64,000 nt of DNA from Chryseobacterium indologenes (GTDB lineage: Bacteria; Bacteroidota; Bacteroidia; Flavobacteriales; Weeksellaceae): the NCBI RefSeq assembly GCF_001295265.1, contig NZ_LJOD01000004.1, positions 186,001 to 250,000 on the forward strand, read 5' to 3'. The position numbers and the translations under genes were made by a program. The first letter of the stretch is position 1; each line of letters opens with the position of its first letter. Below are positions 54,419-63,317 of this stretch, piece by piece. Under the pieces are notes generated by a model. The model was given only the letters and a program-made list of their open reading frames with translations. It was not told the origin of the DNA and ran no database searches.

Positions 54419-55535
54419 GGTGAGGCACAAAGCGGCTCTGGTTATTGGTGATTAGGTGAACACTTTCCCTGATCCCGATACCGGCAGGCTCCTGCCCTAT
54501 AACCCAGCTTCCAACGACCGGATAATTTCCTCCAAAATCAGGAAGCTCAAACAGCTGTTGATAAATAAAGCCTTCCTTACCATACACTCCGGAATTCTGC
54601 TCAACCGGAATATGATTTCTGATGAGGGTAACATTGGCACCTTCTCTTGAATAAATCGGTTTTTTAGCAAAATCTTTCAGGTGTCTCTGTTCAAAATAAG
54701 ATTCCAGCAGATAGGGATGCCCGGGATACATTTCCCAAAGTACCGGCAGAATAGCTTTGGAAGAAAGCAGGATTTTCCATGCAGGCTCAATCCACTGCGA
54801 TCTGAAATCATTTTTTACTAATTTTTCTCCAAAACCATCCTGAAGAATCCATTCATAAGGATAAAGCTTGAAAATATATTCCATAATGGAACGGTCTCCG
54901 GCAATGAATTCCGCAATATCATCGGCCCACCCGATATCCTGAACAGGAATAAATTCCGTATCAAAGCCTGCTTGAGAAGCGCAGTCGCGCATATACTCTA
55001 CGTTTGTTACATCTTCAATATTGGTAAGCGATGCAAAATAAATATGATGCGGATTCATATATTTTTTAAGATAAGTCCAGTAAGCAACCAGCTTTTCATG
55101 AATGGAATTGAACTGATCTTTATAAGGATACATCTCCTGAAGCCAGTACCATTGTATCACCGAAGCTTCATACAGCGAAGTGGGGGTATCAGCATTGAAC
55201 TCCAGCAGCTTCAGATTCTTTCCGTCAAAACCAAAATCAAATCTTCCATAGACCGAAGGATGATCTTCTTCCCAGCTTGTTATGATATACTTCCGGAACC
55301 ATTCAGGGATATTGAACTTGGCCCAGAGGTTTTTCTCAATAATATAATCTACGGCTTCCAAACACATCTGCCAGAGCTCCGCAGTTGCCGTTTCAATTTT
55401 GCTGACTTCCTCTGAACTCAACTGATAGTAATGGCTCTCATCCCAGTAAAGACCATCCAGTGAATGGTATCCGAATCCCAGGTTTTCCAGCTTATGCTGC
55501 CAGTTTTTTCTGAATTGTGACTGAATTCTTTCCAT
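54408..55535 (-). CDS. Glutathionylspermidine synthase-family protein (YgiC-like)
   Basis: This 375-residue protein has the ATP-grasp fold of the GSP_synth preATP-grasp family. Features include FDFGFDGKNLKLLEFNADTPTSLYEAS, a metal and ATP region, and the C-terminal loop YSREGANVTLIRN and VVGSWVIGQEPAGIGIRES. In E. coli the relative YgiC is next to the small lipoprotein YgiB. Here the following two genes on the strand are also small lipoproteins. It likely forms an amide bond, with unknown substrate. Confidence 0.88.
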   Translation of the reverse strand: MERIQSQFRKNWQHKLENLGFGYHSLDGLYWDESHYYQLSSEEVSKIETATAELWQMCLEAVDYIIEKNLWAKFNIPEWFRKYIITSWEEDHPSVYGRFDFGFDGKNLKLLEFNADTPTSLYEASVIQWYWLQEMYPYKDQFNSIHEKLVAYWTYLKKYMNPHHIYFASLTNIEDVTNVEYMRDCASQAGFDTEFIPVQDIGWADDIAEFIAGDRSIMEYIFKLYPYEWILQDGFGEKLVKNDFRSQWIEPAWKILLSSKAILPVLWEMYPGHPYLLESYFEQRHLKDFAKKPIYSREGANVTLIRNHIPVEQNSGVYGKEGFIYQQLFELPDFGGNYPVVGSWVIGQEPAGIGIRESVHLITNNQSRFVPHLIG

Positions 55536-55538
55536 AGC

Positions 55539-55865
55539 TTATGATGATGCACTGAAACCACTCCTTCCCAACTCACCTCTCACCACATTTCCTTTATAGG
55601 TATTCCTTCCGATATTGGATTTGCTGCTGATCGCATCACTGTAATATCCTGCTTTCTGATAAGAGCCATAGCTGTATGCCCCGTACGGTCTGAATGCATG
55701 GTATAGAAGAAGCCCCGTTATAAAGCCATGTGACCTGGAATAAGATGCTGTTGTATCAGATCTCATATACACCTTCTTTTCATTTTGATTTTTAGGTTTT
55801 TCCTGAGAACAGGCCGCTAAAATTCCTGTTACAAAAAGTAATTTTATAGAACCGGACTTTTTCAT
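55539..55865 (-). CDS. Small YgiB-like lipoprotein
   Basis: This 108-residue protein has a lipobox (LAACSQE, Cys about 19). The body is rich in Tyr, Ser and Gly, with RPYGAYSYGSYQKAGYYSDA. Its place upstream of the YgiC-like gene (3-bp gap) parallels the enterobacterial ygiB-ygiC order. The sequence itself is only loosely like YgiB (DUF1190), so the link is from context. Confidence 0.6.
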   Translation of the reverse strand: MKKSGSIKLLFVTGILAACSQEKPKNQNEKKVYMRSDTTASYSRSHGFITGLLLYHAFRPYGAYSYGSYQKAGYYSDAISSKSNIGRNTYKGNVVRGELGRSGFSASS

Positions 55866-56185
55866 TATTGAACCGTTATAAAGAATTCGTAATCTTTTTT
55901 CGTCTTCACGATATGGCTGTTACCATCATTGTCTTCCCCTCCTACCAGTGTATCTCCAAGACTTGGAATAGTATCTTTTTTTATAATCTCTTTAAAAAGC
56001 TTATCATCCTTCCATATTTTGTGTCTGGTAATCAAAACATCTGCATTTTCAATATGTTCTACAGAAAGCTGCGTCTCAATAGATCCTTTCTTGTTTACAT
56101 TCTCTACTTCATCTTCTTTCACTTCTTTACATGCTGTAAGTGACAACATTCCAGTCAGTAATAGGCAATATTTAAATTTTTTCAC
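55865..56185 (-). CDS. Small hypothetical lipoprotein
   Basis: This 106-residue protein has a lipobox SLTACKE (Cys about 19), followed by a short charged domain with the HKIWKDDKLFKEIIKKDT stretch and an end rich in Asp, Lys and Phe. It overlaps the next lipoprotein gene by one base and opens the YgiB/YgiC-like run. No family recognised. Confidence 0.6.
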   Translation of the reverse strand: MKKFKYCLLLTGMLSLTACKEVKEDEVENVNKKGSIETQLSVEHIENADVLITRHKIWKDDKLFKEIIKKDTIPSLGDTLVGGEDNDGNSHIVKTKKDYEFFITVQ

Positions 56186-56263
56186 GTAGTTTTTTATTTT
56201 TCACAAAAGTAGTCATTTAGTAACGATATTATTTTAAATTTACAATTCAAAAAATTTATTACT

Positions 56264-57124
56264 ATGAAATGGACAGACGACAGAGGCGGAAACGTTGAGG
56301 ACCGCCGCGGTTCCGGAGGGGGCGGAGGAGGAATGATTGTAGGAGGCGGACTTGGAACTTTAATAATAGCAGCCATTGTTTTTTTCCTGGGAGGAGATCC
56401 TTCCGGTATCCTGAATTCCGGCAGCGTACAGTCTTCCGACAATTCGCAGCCAAGAGAGCTTACAGCCAATGAAAAAAAGATCGGGGAAATGGTGGATATG
56501 ATGGGAAAATGGAACATCATTACCTGGGAACAGATTTTCAGGGAAAACAATATGCAATACCAAAAACCGAGAATTGTTCTTTTTGAAGATGCTACCCGTT
56601 CAGGATGTGGCCCTGCTCAATCGGCTATGGGACCTTTTTACTGCCCTGCCGACCAGACGGTGTATATGGACATGAGTTTCTTTAATGAACTTCAGCAGCG
56701 GTTCGGAGCACAGGTAACCGAATTTACGGTAGCATATGTAATGGCACATGAAGTAGGTCATCACGTTCAGACTTTACTGGGAACCACTCAAAAAGTAGAT
56801 CAGCTAAGAAGAAGCGGACAATATTCTGAAGCACAGATGAATCGTGTTTCAGTAGCAACTGAACTTCAGGCGGACTTTTACGCAGGGGTATGGGCAAAAA
56901 GAATCGACCAGTCCAGAAAAATTCTGGAGCCGGGAGATATTCAGTCGGCCATTGATGCTGCTCAGGCTGTAGGTGATGATAATATCCAGAAAAGATCCCA
57001 AGGCTATGTAAATCAGGAAAGCTTTACCCACGGCTCCTCTGCACAGCGTAAAGAATGGTTTATGAAAGGATATAATACCGGAGACATCAGACAGGGCAAT
57101 ACATTTGACGAGCTTTTAAAATAA
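56264..57124 (+). CDS. YpfJ-type neutral zinc metallopeptidase
   Basis: This 286-residue protein begins MKWTDDRGG and then carries a Gly-rich stretch (about 20-30) and one membrane helix (about 24-45). A catalytic domain holds CGPAQSAMGPFYCPADQTVYMD, typical of the family, and the zinc motif HEVGHH at 162-167. Members are membrane-bound extracytoplasmic proteins with unknown substrates. The full length matches the KPN_02809 family. It is transcribed divergently from the small-lipoprotein run. Confidence 0.93.
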   Translation: MKWTDDRGGNVEDRRGSGGGGGGMIVGGGLGTLIIAAIVFFLGGDPSGILNSGSVQSSDNSQPRELTANEKKIGEMVDMMGKWNIITWEQIFRENNMQYQKPRIVLFEDATRSGCGPAQSAMGPFYCPADQTVYMDMSFFNELQQRFGAQVTEFTVAYVMAHEVGHHVQTLLGTTQKVDQLRRSGQYSEAQMNRVSVATELQADFYAGVWAKRIDQSRKILEPGDIQSAIDAAQAVGDDNIQKRSQGYVNQESFTHGSSAQRKEWFMKGYNTGDIRQGNTFDELLK

Positions 57125-57220
57125 GATGGAAGCTGAAAGAAGAATGGAAGCTACAATCTTCTGTCCGCAAATTCTTACAGCTGTCACATATGAATTTGAA
57201 TAATATTATTCTCAAATAAA

Positions 57221-57248
57221 AAAACCTGAAGGAATCTTCAGGTTTTTT
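57221..57248. terminator. Bidirectional terminator
   Basis: AACCTGAAG at 57223-57231 pairs with CTTCAGGTT at 57236-57244. It sits between converging genes, with flanking A- and T-runs. Confidence 0.87.
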
Positions 57249-57251
57249 TAT

Positions 57252-58115
57252 TTATTTCAGCTCAATAGGATTGCTGTTTTTCTTGGCCTCTTCCTTTACT
57301 CTTTCTTCTACTCTCTTTTTCATGTCTGCAGGATTCTGATTCCCTCCGCCTGGACCTCTTCCTCCAACGCCAATTCTCATCGGAGCCGCAATTCCGCCAG
57401 GACCTCCGCTACCCTGAGCCATCATAAATGACATTGGATCCGTTCTGTATTTTTCCTGCTGCTTCAGGTAATCTGATCTTTTTACTTTCAATACGTTTCC
57501 AAACTGGTTCAGGCTTGCCTGCTCGGTAATCTTATAATTTTTCATCAGATCAAAAGAATAATCTCCTTTATCATCTTCAATCTTTACAATCAGTCCCGGA
57601 AGTCCTCCAAATTTATAAGGACCATCCTGATAAGGTAAATCTGTAGAGAACCAGGCCGTCCACTTTCTTCCGGCAAAATCAGTTTCAGCCTTCTGAACTT
57701 TATATTCTCCTATCTTCATGGTTTCCGAGGAAATTTTCCAGTTCATAGGCCTGTCTTCCTCGTAAGAATAAATATCCCGTCCTATTCTGTCTTTAAAATA
57801 GGTTTTTTGGTTGGCTTTATCTTTTTCAACAGAGTAGTTTATGTTACTCCTGAGCCCTTCCATCTGCTCCCTGCTGAAGTTTACTCTATCGCCACCGCCC
57901 TGGAAGGCTTTCCGCATAACAGAATCCCTTTTGACCCTGTTTTCCGAGTAAAATACAGACTTTTCGGGAGAAATGTCAAGGTAGGCATTTTCCGTTTTCA
58001 CATCGCTTTTGTTTTCAGCATCAGGCTTCATCGTTACCTGATAGACAAACCTGTTGGTTTGGGCAGAAATATGCTGTATAAAGAACGCTAATGCAATAAT
58101 TCCTAATTTTTTCAT
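57252..58115 (-). CDS. GLPGLI family protein
   Basis: This 287-residue secreted protein has a signal peptide (about 1-18, SAQT). The naming motif appears as FGGLPGLIVKIED near residue 190. A Gly/Pro-rich segment follows (GGPGGIAAPMRIG through GGRGPGGG). The family is common in Bacteroidota with unknown role, thought to lie in the periplasm. The gene starts 12 bp after the remnant of a sister gene upstream, whose C-terminal NPIELK is shared. Confidence 0.9.
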   Translation of the reverse strand: MKKLGIIALAFFIQHISAQTNRFVYQVTMKPDAENKSDVKTENAYLDISPEKSVFYSENRVKRDSVMRKAFQGGGDRVNFSREQMEGLRSNINYSVEKDKANQKTYFKDRIGRDIYSYEEDRPMNWKISSETMKIGEYKVQKAETDFAGRKWTAWFSTDLPYQDGPYKFGGLPGLIVKIEDDKGDYSFDLMKNYKITEQASLNQFGNVLKVKRSDYLKQQEKYRTDPMSFMMAQGSGGPGGIAAPMRIGVGGRGPGGGNQNPADMKKRVEERVKEEAKKNSNPIELK

Positions 58116-58126
58116 TATCTATTTTT

Positions 58127-58486
58127 TTATTTTAATTCAATCGGGTTTTCTGTGATCGTGTATCATTGGTAAATTTTCTATAGCTGAACCCTGGATAGGA
58201 AAATTACTATTTTCTCCACTCATTCCTCTGTGCATTCCTCCTGAGCGGCCTCTGCCGTGCATTCCTCCACCATGCCTTCCGCCAGTGAAATTTGAATTTC
58301 AGACTCCTGCCATTGTTTTCCTGTTTTTATTAAACTCTAGCTCCAGCGCGGCCTTATCTCCGTAAAGGTTCTTTCCTTCTTCATGCTCACCGGATTTACT
58401 GATGTTTCATAGATATATCTTGTCGTCTGTCCGTAAGACATCGCTGTTAACAGCAGCACAAAAAAGCCAAGTAATTTTTGTCTCAT
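58127..58486 (-). pseudogene. Decayed GLPGLI-family paralogue
   Basis: On the minus strand, the ATG at 58486 opens a signal peptide (MRQKLLGFFVLLLTAMSYGQ) and the GLPGLI-type first strand RYIYETSVNP. The frame then breaks with a stop, and the segment is far too short for a full protein. Other frames hold family-like pieces: KNLYGDKAALELEFNKNRK, Gly/His/Met-rich GGMHGRG and the C-terminus NPIELK at 58127-58144. The GLPGLI core itself is missing. At least one deletion and several frameshifts are needed to explain it. Confidence 0.75.
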
Positions 58487-58628
58487 TACTAATTTTCTTT
58501 ATAGATGAAAAATACAATTCAAAGTTAAACCCAAAACATGACCTCCCGGAATACAGGCAGAAAATTTATATAACTTTAACTAAAAAACATGCTATTAAGA
58601 ACAGAATCATTAAAATAGATATCTTCGA

Positions 58629-58660
58629 TTTGAGATTGCGGAAATTAGTTCGTATTTTTG
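58629..58660 (+). promoter_or_regulatory. Promoter of the suf operon
   Basis: TTTG at 58629-58632 and TATTTTTG at 58653-58660 have a 20-bp spacer, a good -33/-7 pair 28 bp before the sufA ATG. Confidence 0.68.
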
Positions 58661-58688
58661 CATCATTAAATCATTCTAAATAAATACA

Positions 58689-59018
58689 ATGATAAAAGTA
58701 TCGGATCAAGCAAAAGAAAAAGCCATCCAACTGATGACAGAAGACGGCTTTAATCCTTTTGAAGATTATATAAGAGTGGGGGTTAAAAGCGGAGGATGCT
58801 CTGGTTTAGAATATGTTTTGAAGTTTGACAACCAAAAAACAGATTCCGATCAGATTTTTGAGGACAATAACATTAAAATTATTGTAGATAAAAAATCAAT
58901 CCTCTATTTAGCAGGAACAACTCTTGAATATTCAGGAGGACTGAACGGAAAAGGGTTTGTTTTTAACAATCCCAATGCATCCAGAACATGCGGATGCGGT
59001 GAGTCATTTAGTCTTTAG
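58689..59018 (+). CDS. sufA: A-type Fe-S cluster carrier SufA/IscA-like
   Basis: This 109-residue HesB/IscA-family protein has three cluster ligands: Cys in GGCSGLEY near residue 37, and CGCGES near the C-terminus. It binds and transfers Fe-S clusters made by the SufBCD scaffold. It opens the sufA-sufB-GNAT-sufC-sufD run. Confidence 0.93.
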   Translation: MIKVSDQAKEKAIQLMTEDGFNPFEDYIRVGVKSGGCSGLEYVLKFDNQKTDSDQIFEDNNIKIIVDKKSILYLAGTTLEYSGGLNGKGFVFNNPNASRTCGCGESFSL

Positions 59019-59100
59019 AAAAAGACATAAGATACTAGATTTCAGACTTCAGCCTTGTTCCTGATCTCTGAATCTAAAATCTGAAATCTAAAAAATAAAA

Positions 59101-60549
59101 ATGAGCAAATACACTGAAGACGATTTAAGAGTCGATCTAGAAAATAAAAAATATGAATTCGGCTGGGAAACGAAGATTGATTATGAAGATTTCCCGATCG
59201 GATTGAATGAAGATATCATCCGTGCCATCTCTGCTAAAAAAGAAGAGCCTGAATGGATGACAGAATGGCGTCTGGAATCTTTCAGAATCTGGCTGAAAAT
59301 GACGGAGCCTGCATGGGCTAACATTAAGTATGAAAAACCTGATTTTCAGGCTATCCGTTATTACGCGGCTCCTAAAGTAAAGCCGGAACTGGCAAGCTTA
59401 GATGAGGTAGATCCGGAATTGTTAAAGACTTTTGAAAAACTGGGAATCAATATTGAGGAACAGAAAAGACTTACAGGAGTAGCCGTGGATATTGTAATGG
59501 ACTCTGTTTCTGTAAAGACTACTTTCCAGGAAACACTGATGGAAAAAGGAATTATTTTCTGTTCCATTTCTGAAGCCATTAAAAACCACCCTGACCTGGT
59601 AAGAAAATATCTTGGTAAAGTAGTTCCGAGAGGAGATAATTTTTACTCTGCACTGAATTCCGCAGTATTCTCTGACGGAAGTTTCTGCTATATTCCAAAA
59701 GGAGTAAAATGCCCTATGGAACTTTCTACCTATTTCAGAATTAACCAGGCCGGAACAGGACAGTTTGAAAGAACACTTCTGATTGCCGATGAAGGAAGCT
59801 ATGTTTCTTACCTTGAAGGATGTACTGCACCGTCAAGAGATGAAAACCAGCTTCACGCTGCTGTGGTAGAGCTGATTGCCATGGATAATGCTGAAATTAA
59901 ATATTCCACTGTACAGAACTGGTATCCCGGGAATGAAGAAGGTAAAGGAGGAGTATTCAATTTTGTAACGAAAAGAGGTCTTTGCGAGAAAAATGCAAAA
60001 ATTTCTTGGACACAGGTTGAAACGGGTTCTGCTGTAACCTGGAAATATCCTTCATGCATCCTGAAAGGCGACGGATCGATCGGAGAATTTTACTCCATCG
60101 CTGTAACCAACAATCATCAATATGCTGATACAGGAACAAAAATGATCCACATCGGAAAAAATACGAAATCAACGATTATTTCCAAGGGAATCTCTGCCGG
60201 AAAATCCCAGAATTCTTACAGAGGACAGGTAAAAGTAATGCCTTCTGCCAAAGGAGCCAGAAACTTTTCCCAGTGTGATTCTCTGCTGATGGGTAATGAA
60301 TGTGGTGCCCATACTTTCCCATATATTGAGATCAAAGATCCTACTGCTCAGCTGGAACATGAAGCAACCACTTCAAAAATCGGAGAAGACCAGATCTTCT
60401 ACTGTAACCAGAGAGGTATTGATACGGAAAGAGCCATAGCCCTGATCGTGAACGGATTCAGTAAAGAAGTTTTAAATAAACTTCCGATGGAATTTGCCAT
60501 TGAAGCTCAGAAACTATTGGAAATTTCACTGGAGGGATCAGTAGGATAA
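59101..60549 (+). CDS. sufB: Fe-S assembly scaffold SufB
   Basis: This 482-residue protein begins like the SufB family ([21 protein letters not shown]) and has the core motifs [29 protein letters not shown], the conserved AVVELIA and [20 protein letters not shown]. It forms the cluster-building complex with SufC and SufD. It is separated from sufC by an unrelated GNAT gene. Confidence 0.96.
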   Translation: MSKYTEDDLRVDLENKKYEFGWETKIDYEDFPIGLNEDIIRAISAKKEEPEWMTEWRLESFRIWLKMTEPAWANIKYEKPDFQAIRYYAAPKVKPELASLDEVDPELLKTFEKLGINIEEQKRLTGVAVDIVMDSVSVKTTFQETLMEKGIIFCSISEAIKNHPDLVRKYLGKVVPRGDNFYSALNSAVFSDGSFCYIPKGVKCPMELSTYFRINQAGTGQFERTLLIADEGSYVSYLEGCTAPSRDENQLHAAVVELIAMDNAEIKYSTVQNWYPGNEEGKGGVFNFVTKRGLCEKNAKISWTQVETGSAVTWKYPSCILKGDGSIGEFYSIAVTNNHQYADTGTKMIHIGKNTKSTIISKGISAGKSQNSYRGQVKVMPSAKGARNFSQCDSLLMGNECGAHTFPYIEIKDPTAQLEHEATTSKIGEDQIFYCNQRGIDTERAIALIVNGFSKEVLNKLPMEFAIEAQKLLEISLEGSVG

Positions 60550-60556
60550 TAAAAAT

Positions 60557-61063
60557 ATGATAGCTACAGAAAGATTAATTTTAAGGAAACCTGTAAAAGA
60601 AGATTTTGAAAGATTCTTTGAAATTAATCATAACCCTGAAACCCATATTCACAATCCAGGCGGACCGATGAGTTTTGAAAAAGCAGAAAGCACATTTGCC
60701 AGAATGCTTGATCATTGGGAAAAGTATAATTTTGGAGGCTGGGTGATTGCAGAAAAGGATATTCCCGGAAACACAATAGGTTTTGGAGGGCTGAGCTATA
60801 AACTCTATGGAGAAGAAGAAAAGCTGAATTTAGGTTATCGTCTGGCTCCCGAGGCATGGGGGAAAGGATATGCCACAGAATTCACAAAGAAAGTTATAGA
60901 TTTAGGGCTTAATGAGGATAATAAAGAAGAAATATTCGCAATTGTCCGTCCCGGTAATATAGCTTCAGTTAAAGTTTTGGAAAAGGCAGGTATGATACAG
61001 ATTGGGACCCTTAATGATGTCCCGGGTCAGCCTGAAAGTTTAGTATATAGAATTCAAAAATAA
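60557..61063 (+). CDS. GNAT family N-acetyltransferase inserted in the suf operon
   Basis: This 168-residue protein of RimJ/RimL-like type begins MIATERLILRKP. The acetyl-CoA binding part is LGYRLAPEAWGKGYATEF and the closing motif is NIASVKVLEKAGM. It lies 7 bp after sufB and 18 bp before sufC on the same strand, so it is cotranscribed. A role in Fe-S assembly is not implied by sequence. Confidence 0.88.
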   Translation: MIATERLILRKPVKEDFERFFEINHNPETHIHNPGGPMSFEKAESTFARMLDHWEKYNFGGWVIAEKDIPGNTIGFGGLSYKLYGEEEKLNLGYRLAPEAWGKGYATEFTKKVIDLGLNEDNKEEIFAIVRPGNIASVKVLEKAGMIQIGTLNDVPGQPESLVYRIQK

Positions 61064-61081
61064 TTTGTTTAAGCAAATAAA

Positions 61082-61825
61082 ATGTTAGAAATAAAAAACC
61101 TTCACGCCAGAATTGAAGATGGCGCAGAAATTTTAAAAGGAATCAATCTTGAAATAAAACCAGGGGAAGTTCACGCAATCATGGGGCCGAACGGAGCCGG
61201 AAAATCTACCCTTTCTTCTGTAATTGCAGGAAAGGAAGATTATGAGGTAACAGACGGAGAAATTCTTTTCGAAGGAGAAGAAATCAGTGAAGATGCACCT
61301 GAAGACAGAGCGCACAAAGGAATTTTTCTTTCTTTCCAGTATCCGGTGGAAATTCCGGGAGTTTCTGTAACCAACTTCATTAAAGCCGCTTTAAACGAGA
61401 ACAGAAAAGCCAACGGCCTGGAAGATATGCCTGCTAAAGAAATGCTTGCCCTGATCCGTGAAAAATCTGAAAAACTGGGCATCAAAAAAGATTTCCTTTC
61501 AAGATCTCTGAACGAAGGATTCTCAGGAGGAGAAAAGAAAAGAAACGAAATTTTCCAGATGATGATGCTTAATCCTAAACTGGCTATTCTTGATGAAACT
61601 GATTCAGGATTAGACATTGATGCTTTAAGAATTGTTGCAGATGGTGTAAATCATTTTAAAAATGAAGGAAACGCAGTTCTTCTGATCACTCACTATCAAA
61701 GACTGCTTAACTATATTCAGCCTGATTTTGTTCACGTTCTGGCAGACGGAAAAATCATCAAAACCGGTGATAAGTCTCTGGCTTTAGAACTTGAAGAAAA
61801 AGGTTACGACTGGCTTCTTAACTAA
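61082..61825 (+). CDS. sufC: Fe-S assembly ATPase SufC
   Basis: This 247-residue ABC-type ATPase has Walker [10 protein letters not shown], the ABC signature FSGGEKKR and Walker [13 protein letters not shown] with its His switch in [10 protein letters not shown]. It drives conformational change of SufB-SufD. It is followed by a 92-bp gap to sufD. Confidence 0.96.
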   Translation: MLEIKNLHARIEDGAEILKGINLEIKPGEVHAIMGPNGAGKSTLSSVIAGKEDYEVTDGEILFEGEEISEDAPEDRAHKGIFLSFQYPVEIPGVSVTNFIKAALNENRKANGLEDMPAKEMLALIREKSEKLGIKKDFLSRSLNEGFSGGEKKRNEIFQMMMLNPKLAILDETDSGLDIDALRIVADGVNHFKNEGNAVLLITHYQRLLNYIQPDFVHVLADGKIIKTGDKSLALELEEKGYDWLLN

Positions 61826-61920
61826 GAAGAAAATATTTCGGAAGGGATTTTATCAAACCTTTCTGAAGATGCGGAAAAACCGCAGTATTATTATTATTTT
61901 AAATATATAAATCAGGTGTG

Positions 61921-63246
61921 ATGGCCGAAATATCAGTAATGGCTTTATACGATCAAATTATTGACAACCACGGTGAATTCTTGGAGACTCTTCGTCACAG
62001 ATTTCTGGATGAAAACAGAAAAGAGGCGCTTCAAAAATTCGAAAACCTGGGTTTCCCTACCAAAAAAGACGAAGAATATAAATATACCAGCTTAAAAGAG
62101 ATTACGGAAAAGAATTATAATTTTTTCCCGAAAGAAAGTCATAATATCACTAAAGAACAGCTTGACCAGCTGCATTTAGGTGAGGAACACTTTGACTGGA
62201 TCGTTTTTGTAAATGGTAAGCTTCATAAAGAGCTGTCAAAGATTTCTATTGAAAATGTAGAATTCCTTTCATTCAACTATGCTTTGAATGACGAGAAGCA
62301 TAAAGAAGTTTTTGACACCTATTTTAATACAATTGCATCTAAAGATGCTGCTTTCACGAACCTGAACCTTGCGTACTGCAAGTATGGTTTTTTCCTGAAA
62401 GTTCCTAAAAATGTGGTGATTGAAAAACCCATCCATGTTTTTTACATTTCGCAAAACCAGGAAGAAAATACCTTCTACAATACCAGAAATTTACTGATCG
62501 TGGAAGAAGGTGCTAAAGTGGAGGTTATTGAAAGCCACCACAATTTTGACAGCACATACGTTCTGACCAACTCAGTGACTGAAATCTTTACTTATCCTAA
62601 TGCAAAGGCAGACTGGCATAAGCTTCAGAATGACAACAACACATCCTATCTTATTGATAACACCTTTGCAAGACAGGAAAAAGACAGCTTAACTACTGTA
62701 AACACCTTCTCTTTCGGAGGAAAACTGGTAAGAAACAACCTTGATTTTATCCATAACGGATCAAATATCAATTCATTTATGAATGGAATTACGATTATCG
62801 GAAAAGATCAGCTGGTTGACCACCATACAGCAGTGCATCACAATTTCCCGAACTGTGAAAGCTACCAGAACTATAAAGGAATCTTCGACGGTAATGCACA
62901 CGGCGTTTTCAATGGAAAAGTTTTTGTAGATAAAATTGCTCAGAAAACCAATGCTTATCAGCAAAATAATAACGTGCTGCTGAGTGAGGGGGCTTCTATC
63001 GATACCAAGCCGCAGCTGGAGATTTTTGCAGATGATGTAAAATGTTCTCACGGATGTACTGTAGGCCAGCTGAATGAAGATGCCCTGTTCTATTTAAGAG
63101 CCAGAGGTATTTCTAAAAAAGAGGCACAGGCCCTTCTTTTATATGCTTTTGCTAATGATGCAATGCAAAACATCGATATTGAACCGCTTAAAGAAAAGAT
63201 TTCAAAGCTATTGGCGGAAAAACTTGAAGTAGATATAGAATTTTAA
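61921..63246 (+). CDS. sufD: Fe-S assembly protein SufD
   Basis: The protein has about 441 residues from ATG 61921; a GTG at 61918 and another ATG at 61939 are in frame and the exact start is uncertain. The beta-helix core has VEVIESHHNF, FSFGGKLVRNNLDF, DHHTAVHHNFPNCES and the closing EIFADDVKCSHGCTVGQL with the conserved His. It pairs with SufB on the SufC dimer for cluster assembly and iron entry. Last gene of the suf run. Confidence 0.95.
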   Translation: MAEISVMALYDQIIDNHGEFLETLRHRFLDENRKEALQKFENLGFPTKKDEEYKYTSLKEITEKNYNFFPKESHNITKEQLDQLHLGEEHFDWIVFVNGKLHKELSKISIENVEFLSFNYALNDEKHKEVFDTYFNTIASKDAAFTNLNLAYCKYGFFLKVPKNVVIEKPIHVFYISQNQEENTFYNTRNLLIVEEGAKVEVIESHHNFDSTYVLTNSVTEIFTYPNAKADWHKLQNDNNTSYLIDNTFARQEKDSLTTVNTFSFGGKLVRNNLDFIHNGSNINSFMNGITIIGKDQLVDHHTAVHHNFPNCESYQNYKGIFDGNAHGVFNGKVFVDKIAQKTNAYQQNNNVLLSEGASIDTKPQLEIFADDVKCSHGCTVGQLNEDALFYLRARGISKKEAQALLLYAFANDAMQNIDIEPLKEKISKLLAEKLEVDIEF

Positions 63247-63265
63247 TCCATATACAATTGATACA

Positions 63266-63294
63266 TAAAAAGCACCTCGAATGAAGTGCTTTTT
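63266..63294. terminator. Bidirectional terminator after sufD
   Basis: AAAAGCAC at 63268-63275 pairs with GTGCTTTT at 63286-63293 between converging genes. Confidence 0.8.
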
Positions 63295-63317
63295 TGTTGT
63301 GTTTTATGCCCTCGGCA

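Noticed and set aside
57355..57425. Possible mobile or tandem repeat in the Gly/Pro-rich part of the GLPGLI gene
   Set aside because: Low-complexity coding sequence explains it.
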